DNA of 64,000 bases. Origin: Microterricola gilva. GTDB lineage: Bacteria; Actinomycetota; Actinomycetes; Actinomycetales; Microbacteriaceae. The stretch covers positions 310,001 through 374,000 of the forward strand of contig NZ_SHLC01000001.1 of the NCBI RefSeq assembly GCF_004217495.1. The letters are read 5' to 3'. Shown piece after piece: positions 1 to 9,527 of this stretch; within the stretch, counting starts at the first letter, position 1, and every line of letters begins with the position of its first letter. Position numbers and translations under genes: made by a program. The notes below the pieces were generated by a model. The model did no database searches and was not told the DNA's origin. It saw only the letters and a list, made by a program, of their open reading frames with translations.

Positions 1-393
<393 letters not shown>

Positions 394-455
394 TCAGCCT
401 AACCACGCCGGGCCTCACCGGTGCGGGGAAGTCGCACAACATCTACGCTCGATGC

Positions 456-1412
456 ATGCGTGAGTTCTATCCGGAGATCCAGCCGTACGAGACCGGCCTG
501 CTCGATGTCGGCGACGGCCAACAGATCTACTGGGAGGTCTCCGGCAATCCAGACGGCAAGCCTGCTGTGTATGTGCACGGCGGGCCGGGTGCAGGCAGTG
601 GCCCGGCACAGCGGAGGGTGTTCGACCCGGAGAAGTACCGCATCGTGCTCTTCGACCAGCGCGGATGCGGGAAGAGCCTGCCGCATGCGAGCGACCCGGA
701 TGCCGAGCTCACGGCGAACACGAGCTGGCACCTGGTCGCCGACATGGAGAAGCTGCGCACCCACCTCGGCATCGAGACCTGGCTCGTCTGCGGTGGTTCC
801 TGGGGCAGCGCCCTCGCGCTCGCCTACGCCCAGACCCACCCGGGCAGTGTCAGCGAACTCGTGCTGCGCGGCATCTTCACCCTGCGTCGGACGGAGCTCG
901 ACTGGTTCTACCAGGGCGGCGCGAGCGCCCTGTTCCCCGATCTCTGGGAGAGCTTCCTCGAGCCGGTGCCCGTCGAGGAACGCGGCAACATGATCCGCGC
1001 GTACAGCCGCCTGCTGAACGACCCTGACCCGGCCGTGCACGGCCCGGCGGCCGTCGCCTGGGCGCTCTGGGAGTCCTCGACGATCACGCTCCTGCCGCAG
1101 AAGCACACGATCGACCACTTCACCGAGGAACGCTTCGCGGTCGCCTTCGCCCGCATCGAGAACCACTTCTTCATGAACGGCGGGTGGTGGGAGGACGGGC
1201 AGCTCATCCGTGACGCCGTGAAGCTCCGCGACATCCCGGCCGTCATCGTGCAGGGGCGCTACGACGCGTGCACCCCGGCGATGACGGCCTGGGACCTGCA
1301 CACGGCGTGGCCGGAGGCGGAGTTCCACATGATCCCGGATGCCGGACACGCCTTCGACGAGCCCGGAATCCTCGACGCACTGATCATGGCGACGGACCGC
1401 TTCGCGGCGTAG
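456..1412 (+). CDS. pip: Proline iminopeptidase (alpha/beta hydrolase)
   Basis: A 318-residue alpha/beta hydrolase of the peptidase S33 family, which removes N-terminal proline from peptides in the cytoplasm. It has the oxyanion-hole HGGPG at residues 41-45 and the nucleophile elbow GGSWGS at 113-118 (Ser115). A late Asp lies in VQGRYDACTP and the catalytic His in DAGHAFDEPG. Length matches the family. There is little Shine-Dalgarno sequence before the ATG, so translation from a short or absent leader is possible. The next gene starts 10 bases downstream and may be cotranscribed. Confidence 0.93.
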   Translation: MREFYPEIQPYETGLLDVGDGQQIYWEVSGNPDGKPAVYVHGGPGAGSGPAQRRVFDPEKYRIVLFDQRGCGKSLPHASDPDAELTANTSWHLVADMEKLRTHLGIETWLVCGGSWGSALALAYAQTHPGSVSELVLRGIFTLRRTELDWFYQGGASALFPDLWESFLEPVPVEERGNMIRAYSRLLNDPDPAVHGPAAVAWALWESSTITLLPQKHTIDHFTEERFAVAFARIENHFFMNGGWWEDGQLIRDAVKLRDIPAVIVQGRYDACTPAMTAWDLHTAWPEAEFHMIPDAGHAFDEPGILDALIMATDRFAA

Positions 1413-1421
1413 CGTGCAGGC

Positions 1422-2306
1422 ATGACGTTCAACGACAAGGCGGACATCTCCGGAGGCAAGGTCTCCAAGCGCGGCCGCAACACCGGCATCGCCGTCGGCG
1501 GCGGTGTCGGCGTGATCGTGCTCTTCGTGCTCTCGCAGTTGTTGGGTGTCGACCTCACCGGCCTGGCTGGCGGCGAGCAGAGCGGCCAATCGCAGAGCGA
1601 GGAGGGCGACAGCCTCGAGGCCTGCCAGACCGGTGCGGACGCCAACACGGACGTCGAGTGCAGGATGAAGGGCGCGGCGGCCTCGCTCGAGGCGTACTGG
1701 AGCGTGGAGTATCCGCTGCTCGGCGGCAGCTACGTCTCGCCGAACGACATGCAGCTCTTCACCGCGTCGACGCAGACCGGCTGCGGTGCGGCGTCGAGCG
1801 CGACCGGCCCGTTCTACTGCCCACCGGAGCAGGCGATCTACCTGGACACGAGCTTCTACGACGAGCTCCGCGGCCGCTTCGGTTCCAGCGGGGGGCCTCT
1901 CGCCGAGATGTACGTCGTCGCCCACGAGTGGGGCCACCACATCCAGAACATCGCCGGGATCCTGGAGCAGGCGCAGGACGGCCAGACCGGGCCGGCCTCC
2001 AACGGCGTACGTGTCGAGCTACAGGCGGACTGCTTCGCCGGAGCGTGGACGGCCGCGGCATCCACTGTCGAGGACACAGCGGGTGTCGCATTCCTCAAGC
2101 CGGTCACGCGAGATCAGATCACCGATGCCCTCAGCGCCGCGGCCGCTGTCGGCGATGACCGCATCCAGCAGGCGGTGTCCGGGCAGGTCAACCCGGAGGG
2201 CTGGACACACGGCTCGAGCGAGCAGCGCCAACGCTGGTTCCTGGTCGGATTCGAGAACGGTGCCGAGTACTGCAACACCTTTGCCGTGAGCGCGTCGGAG
2301 CTCTAG
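1422..2306 (+). CDS. Membrane-anchored neutral zinc metallopeptidase (YpfJ type)
   Basis: A 294-residue protein with a short cytoplasmic N-terminus, one membrane segment at about residues 21-42 and an extracellular domain. The domain carries HEWGHH at 168-173, the HExxH zinc-binding and catalytic motif, followed by an acidic segment (VELQADCFAGAW) that supplies the third ligand. This matches the neutral zinc metallopeptidase family represented by E. coli YpfJ, whose substrates are unknown. Four cysteines at roughly 68, 80, 121 and 133 lie before the motif and could form disulfides outside the cell. It starts 10 bases after the proline iminopeptidase stop. Confidence 0.9.
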   Translation: MTFNDKADISGGKVSKRGRNTGIAVGGGVGVIVLFVLSQLLGVDLTGLAGGEQSGQSQSEEGDSLEACQTGADANTDVECRMKGAAASLEAYWSVEYPLLGGSYVSPNDMQLFTASTQTGCGAASSATGPFYCPPEQAIYLDTSFYDELRGRFGSSGGPLAEMYVVAHEWGHHIQNIAGILEQAQDGQTGPASNGVRVELQADCFAGAWTAAASTVEDTAGVAFLKPVTRDQITDALSAAAAVGDDRIQQAVSGQVNPEGWTHGSSEQRQRWFLVGFENGAEYCNTFAVSASEL

Positions 2307-2397
2307 CCGGCGCTCGCCGAACAGAAGGGAACCCTTGGGTTCGAGCGCGGCCACACTCTATGCTGGGCGGAACTCGACGAGCAAAGGATGACGGCCT

Positions 2398-3273
2398 ATG
2401 CCCTGGCTGGTGAGGCGCGACCAGGTACTGCTCAGCCTGCAGGGCGGGCTCGGCAATCAGCTCTTCGAATGGGCGTTCGCCAAAGCCCTCAGCGATGCGG
2501 GCAGGGACGTGCTCTTCGACCACGTGCGCTGCCGGGGTGACAGGCCGTTGGCGGTCGGCCCGCTCATCCCGCGCGAGCAGCGCCTCAGCCGTGCGAGCGG
2601 GATGGTGCTTGCGCTCGCGCACAAGGCGGGCCTGATCAACGACTCTTCGGCGCTGCGCCTCGTGAGGCAGCGGGTGTCCGGCTTCGACACCTCCGTCGCC
2701 GAACGCCTCGGCGGCACAAGCTACCTCCTCGGCTACTTCCAGTCTCCGCACTACTTCGACGGCTCTGCCGACGCGGTCCGCTCGGAGGTCACCGGGCTGC
2801 TCCGTTCGATGCTGAGCCCGAGCGGTCTCGAGCTGGCGCGCCGGCTGGAGAACGACGAGCGCAGCGTCGCCATCCACGTGCGACGTGGCGACTACGTGTC
2901 CGACCGGGATGCCGCGGTGCGACACGGGGTGCTCGGCGGCGACTACTACGACCGCGCGCTCGCCCACCTCGAGGCTGGCGGGCCGCGCACCAGGGTCTGG
3001 TTCGGGGACGATCCGGACTGGATCAGGCAGAACCTGGCCGGCGCCGGTGACCTGATCTGCCCCGCAGACGCGGCCATCGCCGACGGCGGGGAGATCGCGC
3101 TGATGGCGGCGTGCGCCTCGCGGGTGATCGCGAACAGCAGTTTCAGTTGGTGGGCCGGTTGGCTCGGCCGACCGAGCACGGCCGAGCATCCCGTGATTGC
3201 GCCGCTGATCTGGTTCGCCGACGGCCACAGCGATGCCAGCGACCTCGTGCCGGCCGAGTGGCTGCGCCTCTGA
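2398..3273 (+). CDS. GT11 family alpha-1,2-fucosyltransferase-like glycosyltransferase
   Basis: A 291-residue cytoplasmic glycosyltransferase of family GT11. The N-terminal LQGGLGNQLFEWAFAKAL is the family signature. VAIHVRRGDYV in the middle is the GDP-fucose-binding HxRRxDY motif, and NSSFSWWAGWL near the C-terminus is the third conserved block. These enzymes transfer fucose from GDP-fucose to galactose or another sugar on a lipid-linked glycan. GDP-fucose would come from gmd and fcl, 15-18 kb away in the same locus. A purine-rich site (GCAAAGGATG) precedes the ATG. A strong hairpin follows the gene and separates it from the convergent GH16 gene. Confidence 0.9.
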   Translation: MPWLVRRDQVLLSLQGGLGNQLFEWAFAKALSDAGRDVLFDHVRCRGDRPLAVGPLIPREQRLSRASGMVLALAHKAGLINDSSALRLVRQRVSGFDTSVAERLGGTSYLLGYFQSPHYFDGSADAVRSEVTGLLRSMLSPSGLELARRLENDERSVAIHVRRGDYVSDRDAAVRHGVLGGDYYDRALAHLEAGGPRTRVWFGDDPDWIRQNLAGAGDLICPADAAIADGGEIALMAACASRVIANSSFSWWAGWLGRPSTAEHPVIAPLIWFADGHSDASDLVPAEWLRL

Positions 3274-3308
3274 TCCTCGTCCGACCGCTCGGGCGCCGTG
3301 GCACGACG

Positions 3309-3337
3309 GAGGGGCCCTGCTGAATGCAGGGCCCCTC
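3309..3337. terminator. Bidirectional hairpin between GT11 and GH16 genes
   Basis: A perfect 12-base inverted repeat (GAGGGGCCCTGC at 3309-3320 and its complement at 3326-3337) with a 5-base loop lies between two convergent genes. It can serve as a terminator for both. The T-run is weak, as is common in high-GC actinobacteria. Confidence 0.8.
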
Positions 3338-3368
3338 GTGTTCTCGGGTCAGTCACCCCCGATGATGT

Positions 3369-4937
3369 CTACTTGGCGTCGTAGTTCCACATGCGGACGT
3401 AGTCGACCTGGTAGTCCAGGTTCTGGGTCCAGTCCTTGTGGGCCGGGTCCGGGATTCCCCAGTACTGTGCCGACGGTCCGACGTGCAGGTTGAGGCGCAC
3501 GTGCAGCGGGCTGCCGAAGTACTTCTCGTTCCACAGGTTCGGGTGCGTCGCCGGCGTTGCCGTCGCGAGGGTCTTGCCATCGGCGATGATCTTCGCGTAC
3601 GTCGGGGTCAGCTCGAAGGCGAAGGTGTGGAATCCGTCGTACACCGTGTTGGAACCGCCGAAGTCGGCGTGCGTCCAGTAGTACTTCTCGTTGCCACCGG
3701 CAGAGGTCTGGGTGTGGATCGTCGTCGTTGCGCTGCCGATCCGCTGTCCACCGACACCGGCCTTGTCGTTGAAGCCCCACGACTCCATGATGTCGATCTC
3801 ACCGGAGTCCGAGTTGCGCAGCCAGAAGGCGGCGAGGGCACCGTAGGTCTGCGGTCCGGTCGGAACCTTGGCGCGGATCTCCCAGCGACCGTAGCGCTGC
3901 TCGTAGGACATGTTGCCCGGCTTCTGGGCACGCTGGTCGATGTATCCGGTCTTGTGCCAGAGTTCCTTCGGGCCGGCCTGGCCGTCGGGGCGGATCACCG
4001 GGGTGTCGAGCCAGTCGGCCTTGAGGTGCAGGATGCCGCTGGAGTCAACGGTCACCTGGTCGCGGCTGGGCACCGCTGCGTCGGGCAGCAGGCCGAGGTC
4101 GCTGCGGTCACGCACGTTCCACTTGCTCGGGTCGACGGCGGGCTTGCCCGTGGTCGGGCTGACGAAGTTGAACTCGTCGCGCCAGGTCGGGGCACCCCAG
4201 CCGTCGACTGCGCCAGTGCCGCCCTCGGGGGCGACGGGAGGCGTGGTGGTCGGCGGGGTGACGGGAGGCGTCGTGGTCGGCGGGGTGACGGGAGGCGCAA
4301 TCGTCGAGGACTCCGCCATCGTGAGCTTCGCGTCGAAGCTCTGGTTGGTGGTTGCACGCCAGTTGGACTGGACCTGCACCGAGATCAGGTTCTCGCCCTG
4401 CTTCAGCGCGGAAGCCGGAACCGTTGCGGTGAACGTCGCGGCGCGAGCGGCAGCGGACAGCGGCGCCTTGGTGGCGTAGCTGGAGTCGGTGATCGTGCCG
4501 GTCGGCATGTTCTTGCGGGTGACTTCCGTGCCGTTGACGTAGACGACGATGCCGTCATCCGCCCACGTGGTCAGGGTCATGCCCGCTGCGGGAACGCTGC
4601 TGAGCGAGAAGGTCTTCTGGAAGTAGCTCGCGAGCGGCTTCTTCGCGAAGTCGTTCGGAAGCTTCGTTCCGAGCGTGCCCGGGTTGGTGCCGAAGCCGAG
4701 AGGTGCGGCACCCGTCTTCCAGGCCGCCTTCGCGGTCTTCCAGTTGCTCGCGGGGGCGGTGGTTGCGCGGTAGTAGGACCAGCTCTTGTCGCCGAAACCG
4801 ACAACGGTGGTCACCTGCTCCGCAGCGGTGCGAACGCTGGTCGTGGATGGGGCCGCGCTTGCCGGCGCGGCGGGGATGAGGATCGCCGCCGAGAGGGCGG
4901 CGACCACCAATGAGGAAAGAACAGTTGTTTTACGCAC
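3369..4937 (-). CDS. Secreted glycoside hydrolase family 16 enzyme with N-terminal beta-sandwich module
   Basis: A GTG start at 4937 gives 522 residues beginning with a signal peptide (VRKTTVLSSLVVAALSAAIL, cleavage near APASA). The open frame extends upstream to 5099, but that part does not look coding. After the signal come a module of about 170 residues containing DDGIVVYVNGTEV, a Pro-Thr linker with repeated PPVTPPTTTPPV, and a GH16 catalytic domain with the EIDIMESWG motif holding the nucleophile and acid/base glutamates. GH16 enzymes cut beta-1,3/1,4 glucans or galactans outside the cell. Within a polysaccharide locus it probably trims or releases the polymer. The N-terminal module recurs twice in the 1236-residue protein at 13803-17513. 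Confidence 0.88.
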   Translation of the reverse strand: MRKTTVLSSLVVAALSAAILIPAAPASAAPSTTSVRTAAEQVTTVVGFGDKSWSYYRATTAPASNWKTAKAAWKTGAAPLGFGTNPGTLGTKLPNDFAKKPLASYFQKTFSLSSVPAAGMTLTTWADDGIVVYVNGTEVTRKNMPTGTITDSSYATKAPLSAAARAATFTATVPASALKQGENLISVQVQSNWRATTNQSFDAKLTMAESSTIAPPVTPPTTTPPVTPPTTTPPVAPEGGTGAVDGWGAPTWRDEFNFVSPTTGKPAVDPSKWNVRDRSDLGLLPDAAVPSRDQVTVDSSGILHLKADWLDTPVIRPDGQAGPKELWHKTGYIDQRAQKPGNMSYEQRYGRWEIRAKVPTGPQTYGALAAFWLRNSDSGEIDIMESWGFNDKAGVGGQRIGSATTTIHTQTSAGGNEKYYWTHADFGGSNTVYDGFHTFAFELTPTYAKIIADGKTLATATPATHPNLWNEKYFGSPLHVRLNLHVGPSAQYWGIPDPAHKDWTQNLDYQVDYVRMWNYDAK

Positions 4938-5150
4938 TAAGAAAGAATGCCTAACGAATACTTGAATGGGGGACAATGCCCTTATAACAAAACGCCCCCA
5001 AAACAGGGGGTTGGCAGGACTCGTCAACGGTATACGGCATATTCTGGCAAAACCCTGAATCGTACTCAGTTCTGACATCTGGTGACATGATGGCTGCAAG
5101 GAAGGCGGAGTTTCGCTACTCAGGGATCACTGAAGTGAACTGGAGGCTCG

Positions 5151-5972
5151 ATGGCCGAGGTATTCTCGCTCGAAGATCTGGCGCGCAGCATCACCCGTCA
5201 GTGGCGTCTTCTGATCGTCATCATCGTGGTGGCGCTCGCCGCAGGCTTCGCTGCAAACGAGTTCTGGCCCGAGCGGTACGAGTCGACCGCCGTGATCACA
5301 GTCGAGCCCATCTCCGTCTCCACAACCGGGCAGGCCAGCGAGCCGGCCAACATGGACACGGAACGCGTCGTGGCATCGTCGACGGAGGTGTTGACCCTCG
5401 CCGCGAAGGAACTGAATGGTCCGACCGTGGCCGAGCTCAGGGACGGCCTCGTCGTGTTGGTCCCGAAGGGCGCTGAGGTGCTCTCGTTCAGCTTCACCGC
5501 CGACACCGCGGACGGGGCAGCCGCCGCCGCGAATGCCATCGCCTCCGCCTACCAGGAGAACCGGGTGACGACGGCGAAGCGGGTCGTCGAAGAGGCCTCG
5601 GCAGGCCTCACGGCCGGCATTGCCGAGATCACCGCCGAGGCGGCCGCCCTGCCGGCTGACAGCCCGGCGCGGGCGACGCTGGAGACGCAGATCCAGGCGC
5701 TGCAGGAGCGCCAGGCGATCCTGCGCTCGGCATCATTCAACGCCGGCTCGATCGTGAGCCCGGCGATCTCCCCGTCTGAGTCGACCAAGCCGTCGATGCC
5801 GATCCTGCTTGCCGCGTCACTCTTCGTCGGAATCTTCGTCGGCTGCTTCGTGGCGATGATCAGGGCACGTGTGCATCGGAGTCGTTCAGAGGAGGATGCC
5901 GGCGAGGCCAAGGCGGGCGCCAGGCGTCAGCGCCCGGCGAAGATCGGCACGGGCACGGAGAATGCCGCCTGA
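5151..5972 (+). CDS. Wzz/chain-length determinant-like membrane protein
   Basis: 273 residues with the polysaccharide co-polymerase layout: a short N-terminus, TM1 at about 18-37, an extracytoplasmic domain of about 185 residues with a coiled-coil stretch (ERQAILRS region), TM2 at about 224-246 and a basic cytoplasmic tail. Such proteins control polymer length or form the membrane half of a tyrosine kinase pair. No BY-kinase domain is fused and no kinase gene is visible in this window. It lies alone on the plus strand, divergent from GH16 across 213 bases. Confidence 0.82.
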   Translation: MAEVFSLEDLARSITRQWRLLIVIIVVALAAGFAANEFWPERYESTAVITVEPISVSTTGQASEPANMDTERVVASSTEVLTLAAKELNGPTVAELRDGLVVLVPKGAEVLSFSFTADTADGAAAAANAIASAYQENRVTTAKRVVEEASAGLTAGIAEITAEAAALPADSPARATLETQIQALQERQAILRSASFNAGSIVSPAISPSESTKPSMPILLAASLFVGIFVGCFVAMIRARVHRSRSEEDAGEAKAGARRQRPAKIGTGTENAA

Positions 5973-6004
5973 TTCGTCGCGCGAGTCGTCGACGGAGTCG
6001 GGAT

Positions 6005-6898
6005 TCAGTCGGTCACGGGGCTGAGCGCCGCGACGGGCTCGCCCCAGATCTGCTCGACGAGCTGCACGGTGCCGCGGATGTGGCCGGCCGTTGACGCGCC
6101 GAAGACGATCGCCGGGTCGGCCGGCAGCGAGTGCAGCCACTCCAGCGCCTCGCGTGGCGGAATGGCGCCAGAGGCGTAGACCGACATCGCGATCGGCCGG
6201 AATCGGCGCTCTGTAAGCGCCAGTTCGTAGGCGTCGAGGCCGCCGGACACCCGGAAACCGAGCTTGTTGATGTTGGAGCAGACGATCGGGTTCTCCTCGC
6301 CGACGCGGTCGAGCGCGTCGAGCAGCATGGGCAGGTTCATCGTGATGAATCCGGGTTCCGCGTTATAGCGGGAGCGCACGTGGGCGCTGAAGATGGAAAA
6401 GGCCTCATCGAAGCCGAGCCCGAGCAGCAGGTCGACGACCACGTTCTGCAGGAAGATCACGGGCGTCGAGAGCCCGGCGAACATCTTCATCTCCGCGTCG
6501 ACCAGGAGGGTGACGATGCCCTCGATGTCCTTGGACGCCAGCGCCTTGCCGCCCCGCAGCGCCGCGTTCATGAAGCCGTCATCCGGCATGAACTGGCGCA
6601 GGGCCCCCAGCATCCCCTGCTCGGTCACGGCGTTCGCGTACTTGTGCGCGTACGGCATGCACGGGTAGAAGGTGAAGCCCTCGTAACGTTCGGGGTGTGA
6701 GCGCACGTGGTCGCACACCTCGGCGATGCGCTCGTGTGTCGTGCACATGAAGGTGCGGATGCCGGCCGCGTACGCGACGTCGAGCACCTCGATGATCGCC
6801 TCGACCGCGTGGAACTGGATGGCCTGCGCGCGCGCCTTCTCCTCGGACATGTGGTTCACGCCGAAGAACTGGTTGTCGCCGAAGAGCAGTCGATCCAT
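6005..6898 (-). CDS. TIM-barrel-like protein of unknown function, paired with an oxidoreductase
   Basis: A 297-residue soluble protein with no signal or membrane segment. It opens with LLFGDNQFFGVNHMSEEKA and shows alternating strand/helix spacing ending in PAIVFGASTAGHIRGTVQLV, which resembles the C-terminal phosphate/cofactor-binding end of aldo/keto-reductase-like barrels. I cannot name the reaction. It sits 24 bases after an NAD-dependent Gfo/Idh/MocA oxidoreductase on the same strand. The two probably act together on a sugar or polyol used by the polysaccharide locus (inference). Confidence 0.6.
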   Translation of the reverse strand: MDRLLFGDNQFFGVNHMSEEKARAQAIQFHAVEAIIEVLDVAYAAGIRTFMCTTHERIAEVCDHVRSHPERYEGFTFYPCMPYAHKYANAVTEQGMLGALRQFMPDDGFMNAALRGGKALASKDIEGIVTLLVDAEMKMFAGLSTPVIFLQNVVVDLLLGLGFDEAFSIFSAHVRSRYNAEPGFITMNLPMLLDALDRVGEENPIVCSNINKLGFRVSGGLDAYELALTERRFRPIAMSVYASGAIPPREALEWLHSLPADPAIVFGASTAGHIRGTVQLVEQIWGEPVAALSPVTD

Positions 6899-6922
6899 CT
6901 CCGCACCCCTTTCGTGCCTCGC

Positions 6923-8044
6923 TCAGCGCGCGGCGGTCTTCGTGCTTCGTCCGCCGAACAGTGATTTGCGTGGTTTCGTTGTCGGTGGCGCCGTCGTGGT
7001 GGCGCGGACCGGGTTCTCCTCGGCCGATGCCGAGACGAGCACCATTTCGATCATCCGGTCCGTGGCGGCCGCACTCGCGAAGTCGTTCTGCGCCGCGCCG
7101 CGGGCCTCGGGGCGGGCGAGCACCGCGCGCACGAAATGGTCGATCTGGGCGCTGTACTCCTCGCCGCGGAGGTAGAACCACACGGGCGGGGTGAGTGTCG
7201 TCGTGTAGCGGGAGTTCCAGCCGTGATGGTACCCGGGTGGCGGTTCAGCCGTGTCGCGCAGGTAGACCTGGCACTCCTGGCGATCGACGACGATCTTCCC
7301 GGCTGAGCCCCAGATGGAGAGCTTGGTCGTCATCTTCCGCTGCGACTCATCCGACCAGTCGACGGAGAGCTGGGCGCTGATGGAATCCGCGAAACGGAGG
7401 GTGCTGTACACCTGGTCGTCGGTCTCGGCCGAGAAGACCTGGCTGATCACGGTGCCGCCCGCCGAGACGGCCTCGCCGAAATACCAACTGAGCAGGTCGA
7501 GCGGGTGAGCCGCGTAGTCGTAGAGGCAGCCGCCGCCCGACACCCGCTTGCTCCGCCAGGTTCCGCCCTTCGGCTTCAACACCACCGGCCCATAGGACTC
7601 GGCCAGTGCGTGGCTGACTGTTCCGATCGCGCCGGCGTCGAGCAGGCGCTTGACCTCCTGAAAGGCCCCGACGAAACGGTTGTGGTAACCGACCTGGGTG
7701 ACGAGTCCCTTCTTCGCCGCGACGGCGGCGAGCTCGGCCGACTCTTCGGCGGAGAGGGTCAACGGCTTCTCGCAGAACACGTGCAACCCGCGGCCGAGTG
7801 CTTCGCGGATGAGCTGGACATGGGAGGCCGACGGAGTCGCGATGATGACGGCATCCGGCTTCACGGTGTCGAGCATCGTCGTGAAATCGGTGAAGGTCGT
7901 AAGGCCCGTGTACTTCGAGAGCACGTCGAGCACGTAGCCGATGGAGTCGCAGACACCGACCACCTCGACATCGGGATGAGCGCGCACCATGGCGAGATGG
8001 GACAGGCCCATTTTGCCGATTCCGACCATTGCAACTGTGACCAT
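6923..8044 (-). CDS. Gfo/Idh/MocA family NAD(P)-dependent oxidoreductase
   Basis: 373 residues. An N-terminal Rossmann fold has VAMVGIGKMGLSH at about residues 4-16, then the family EKPL motif (HVFCEKPLTLS) and a C-terminal alpha/beta dimerisation domain. Members oxidise or reduce sugars, inositols or nucleotide sugars. The substrate is not evident here. In a polysaccharide locus, synthesis of an unusual sugar or cyclitol is the likely role. It is divergent from the GT2 gene across 114 bases and is followed by the TIM-barrel-like gene. Confidence 0.88.
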   Translation of the reverse strand: MVTVAMVGIGKMGLSHLAMVRAHPDVEVVGVCDSIGYVLDVLSKYTGLTTFTDFTTMLDTVKPDAVIIATPSASHVQLIREALGRGLHVFCEKPLTLSAEESAELAAVAAKKGLVTQVGYHNRFVGAFQEVKRLLDAGAIGTVSHALAESYGPVVLKPKGGTWRSKRVSGGGCLYDYAAHPLDLLSWYFGEAVSAGGTVISQVFSAETDDQVYSTLRFADSISAQLSVDWSDESQRKMTTKLSIWGSAGKIVVDRQECQVYLRDTAEPPPGYHHGWNSRYTTTLTPPVWFYLRGEEYSAQIDHFVRAVLARPEARGAAQNDFASAAATDRMIEMVLVSASAEENPVRATTTAPPTTKPRKSLFGGRSTKTAAR

Positions 8045-8158
8045 GACACTCCCGAGGACTCTTCGGAAATAGCGCTGTGCTGCTGCGTTTGTTCATGCTA
8101 GCGGAAGCATGTGCCGCGACGGTAGGCTCGGTCTGCCCTCAGATTTTGGGAGGAAATA

Positions 8159-9073
8159 GTGACTGCACCCGCCGTCAGCGCTGTCGTTCCAACGCATAAC
8201 CGCCCGGACATGATGCGCCGAGCGGTGCAGAGCATCCTCGACCAGGGCTACCAGGGGCATGTCGAAGTGATCGTCGTTTTCGACGCCTGTGAGCCGGTGC
8301 TGCCCGACGTCGTCGTACCGGGCAACCGGGAGCTGAAGGCACTCGTGAATGACCGCAGCCGGGGCCTCGCCGGCGGGCGCAACACCGGTATCCTCGCCGC
8401 GGAACACGACTATGTCGCGTTCCTGGACGACGACGACTACTGGATGCCGGACAAGCTGGAACGCCAGATGGCGAAGTTCCACGAGCATCCAGACTCGCTC
8501 CTCGTCGGTACGGCGATGATCGTCGACGACGGCGAGCGCACGCACGAGCGGCTCGTGCCGTCGGAATCGATCAGCCACCGCGAGTTCCTGCACGACCGCC
8601 TGGCCGGGTTGCACTCGAGCAGCTTCGTCTTCCGGCGGGCGGCGCTCCTCGGCCCCATCGGCCTGATCGACGAAGACCTCCCGCGCAGCTACGGTGAGGA
8701 CTACGACATCCTGTTGCGCACCTCAGCGATCACCGATGTCGTCGTCGTGAACGAGGCGCTCGTCTCGGTCACCTGGCAGGGACAGTCCTATTTCTTCGGT
8801 CAGTGGGCCGCGTACGCGGAGGCGCTGCAGTACTTGCTCGAGAAACATCCGGACTTCGCCAGCAGCGGGCCGGCGATCGGCCGGATCGAATCACAGATCG
8901 CATTCGCGCTCGCCGCGAGCGGCCAACGGAGTGAGGGCGCGCGCTGGGCGCGGCGGGCGATCGCGCATTCCGGGCGCCAGACGAAGGCCTACCTCGCCCT
9001 GGCCATTGCCATGCGTCTCACCACGGCGAACGCCGTCGCGCGCACCGCCGCACGATTCGGCAAGGGGATCTAG
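8159..9073 (+). CDS. Family 2 glycosyltransferase
   Basis: 304 residues starting at GTG behind a strong site (GGGAGGAAAT). The N-terminal GT-A domain shows VSAVVPTHNRPDMMRRAVQS, the GLAGGRNTGI segment and the metal-binding LDDDDYW motif near residue 90. The last third is helical and less conserved. It transfers a sugar from a nucleotide donor to the growing lipid-linked repeat unit on the cytoplasmic face. The next gene starts 4 bases after its stop, so it leads a three-gene transcript with the Alg14- and Alg13-like genes. Confidence 0.9.
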   Translation: MTAPAVSAVVPTHNRPDMMRRAVQSILDQGYQGHVEVIVVFDACEPVLPDVVVPGNRELKALVNDRSRGLAGGRNTGILAAEHDYVAFLDDDDYWMPDKLERQMAKFHEHPDSLLVGTAMIVDDGERTHERLVPSESISHREFLHDRLAGLHSSSFVFRRAALLGPIGLIDEDLPRSYGEDYDILLRTSAITDVVVVNEALVSVTWQGQSYFFGQWAAYAEALQYLLEKHPDFASSGPAIGRIESQIAFALAASGQRSEGARWARRAIAHSGRQTKAYLALAIAMRLTTANAVARTAARFGKGI

Positions 9074-9077
9074 AACC

Positions 9078-9527
9078 ATGCGGATCCTCATCGTCTGCTC
9101 GTCCGGCGGCCACCTCACCCAGGCCCTCGCCCTGAAGGAGTGGTGGGGTCGGCATGAGCGCTCCTGGGTGACCTTGCCGACCGAGGACGCCCGGTCGAGG
9201 CTTGTCGGTGAGCGTGTCGTCGAGGCGCACTACCCGACCGTGCGCAACCTGCCGAATCTGGCGCGGAACTTCGCGCTGGCCCGCCGGGTGCTCCGGGCCG
9301 AACGCCCGGACCTCGTGTTCAGCACCGGCGCCGCCATCGCCCTGCCCTTCTTCGCGCAGGCGCGCTTCGTCGGAGCACGCACGGCGTTCCTGGAACCGGT
9401 CGACCGGATCACCTCCGCCTCTCTGAGCGGTCGGCTCGTCTACCCGTTCTCCGACAGCTTCCTCGTGCAGTGGGACGCGCTCGCGGCGATGTACCCGGGC
9501 TCCGAGAACATCGGCGTCGTGCTGTGA
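9078..9527 (+). CDS. Alg14-like membrane subunit of a two-part glycosyltransferase
   Basis: 149 residues beginning ILIVCSSGGHLTQALAL, the N-terminal GT-B signature of Alg14/CpsF-type proteins, with DLVFSTGAAIALPFFAQA and a final hydrophobic part. In eukaryotes and many capsule loci this subunit recruits the Alg13-type catalytic subunit to the membrane. The longer in-frame extension to 8931 overlaps the GT2 gene and is not needed. Its stop overlaps the next start (TGATG), so translation is coupled to the partner subunit. Confidence 0.87.
   Translation: MRILIVCSSGGHLTQALALKEWWGRHERSWVTLPTEDARSRLVGERVVEAHYPTVRNLPNLARNFALARRVLRAERPDLVFSTGAAIALPFFAQARFVGARTAFLEPVDRITSASLSGRLVYPFSDSFLVQWDALAAMYPGSENIGVVL

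Noticed and set aside
4938-5099. N-terminal extension of the GH16 protein
   Set aside because: It would place 54 unrelated residues before a perfect signal peptide, which would block secretion.
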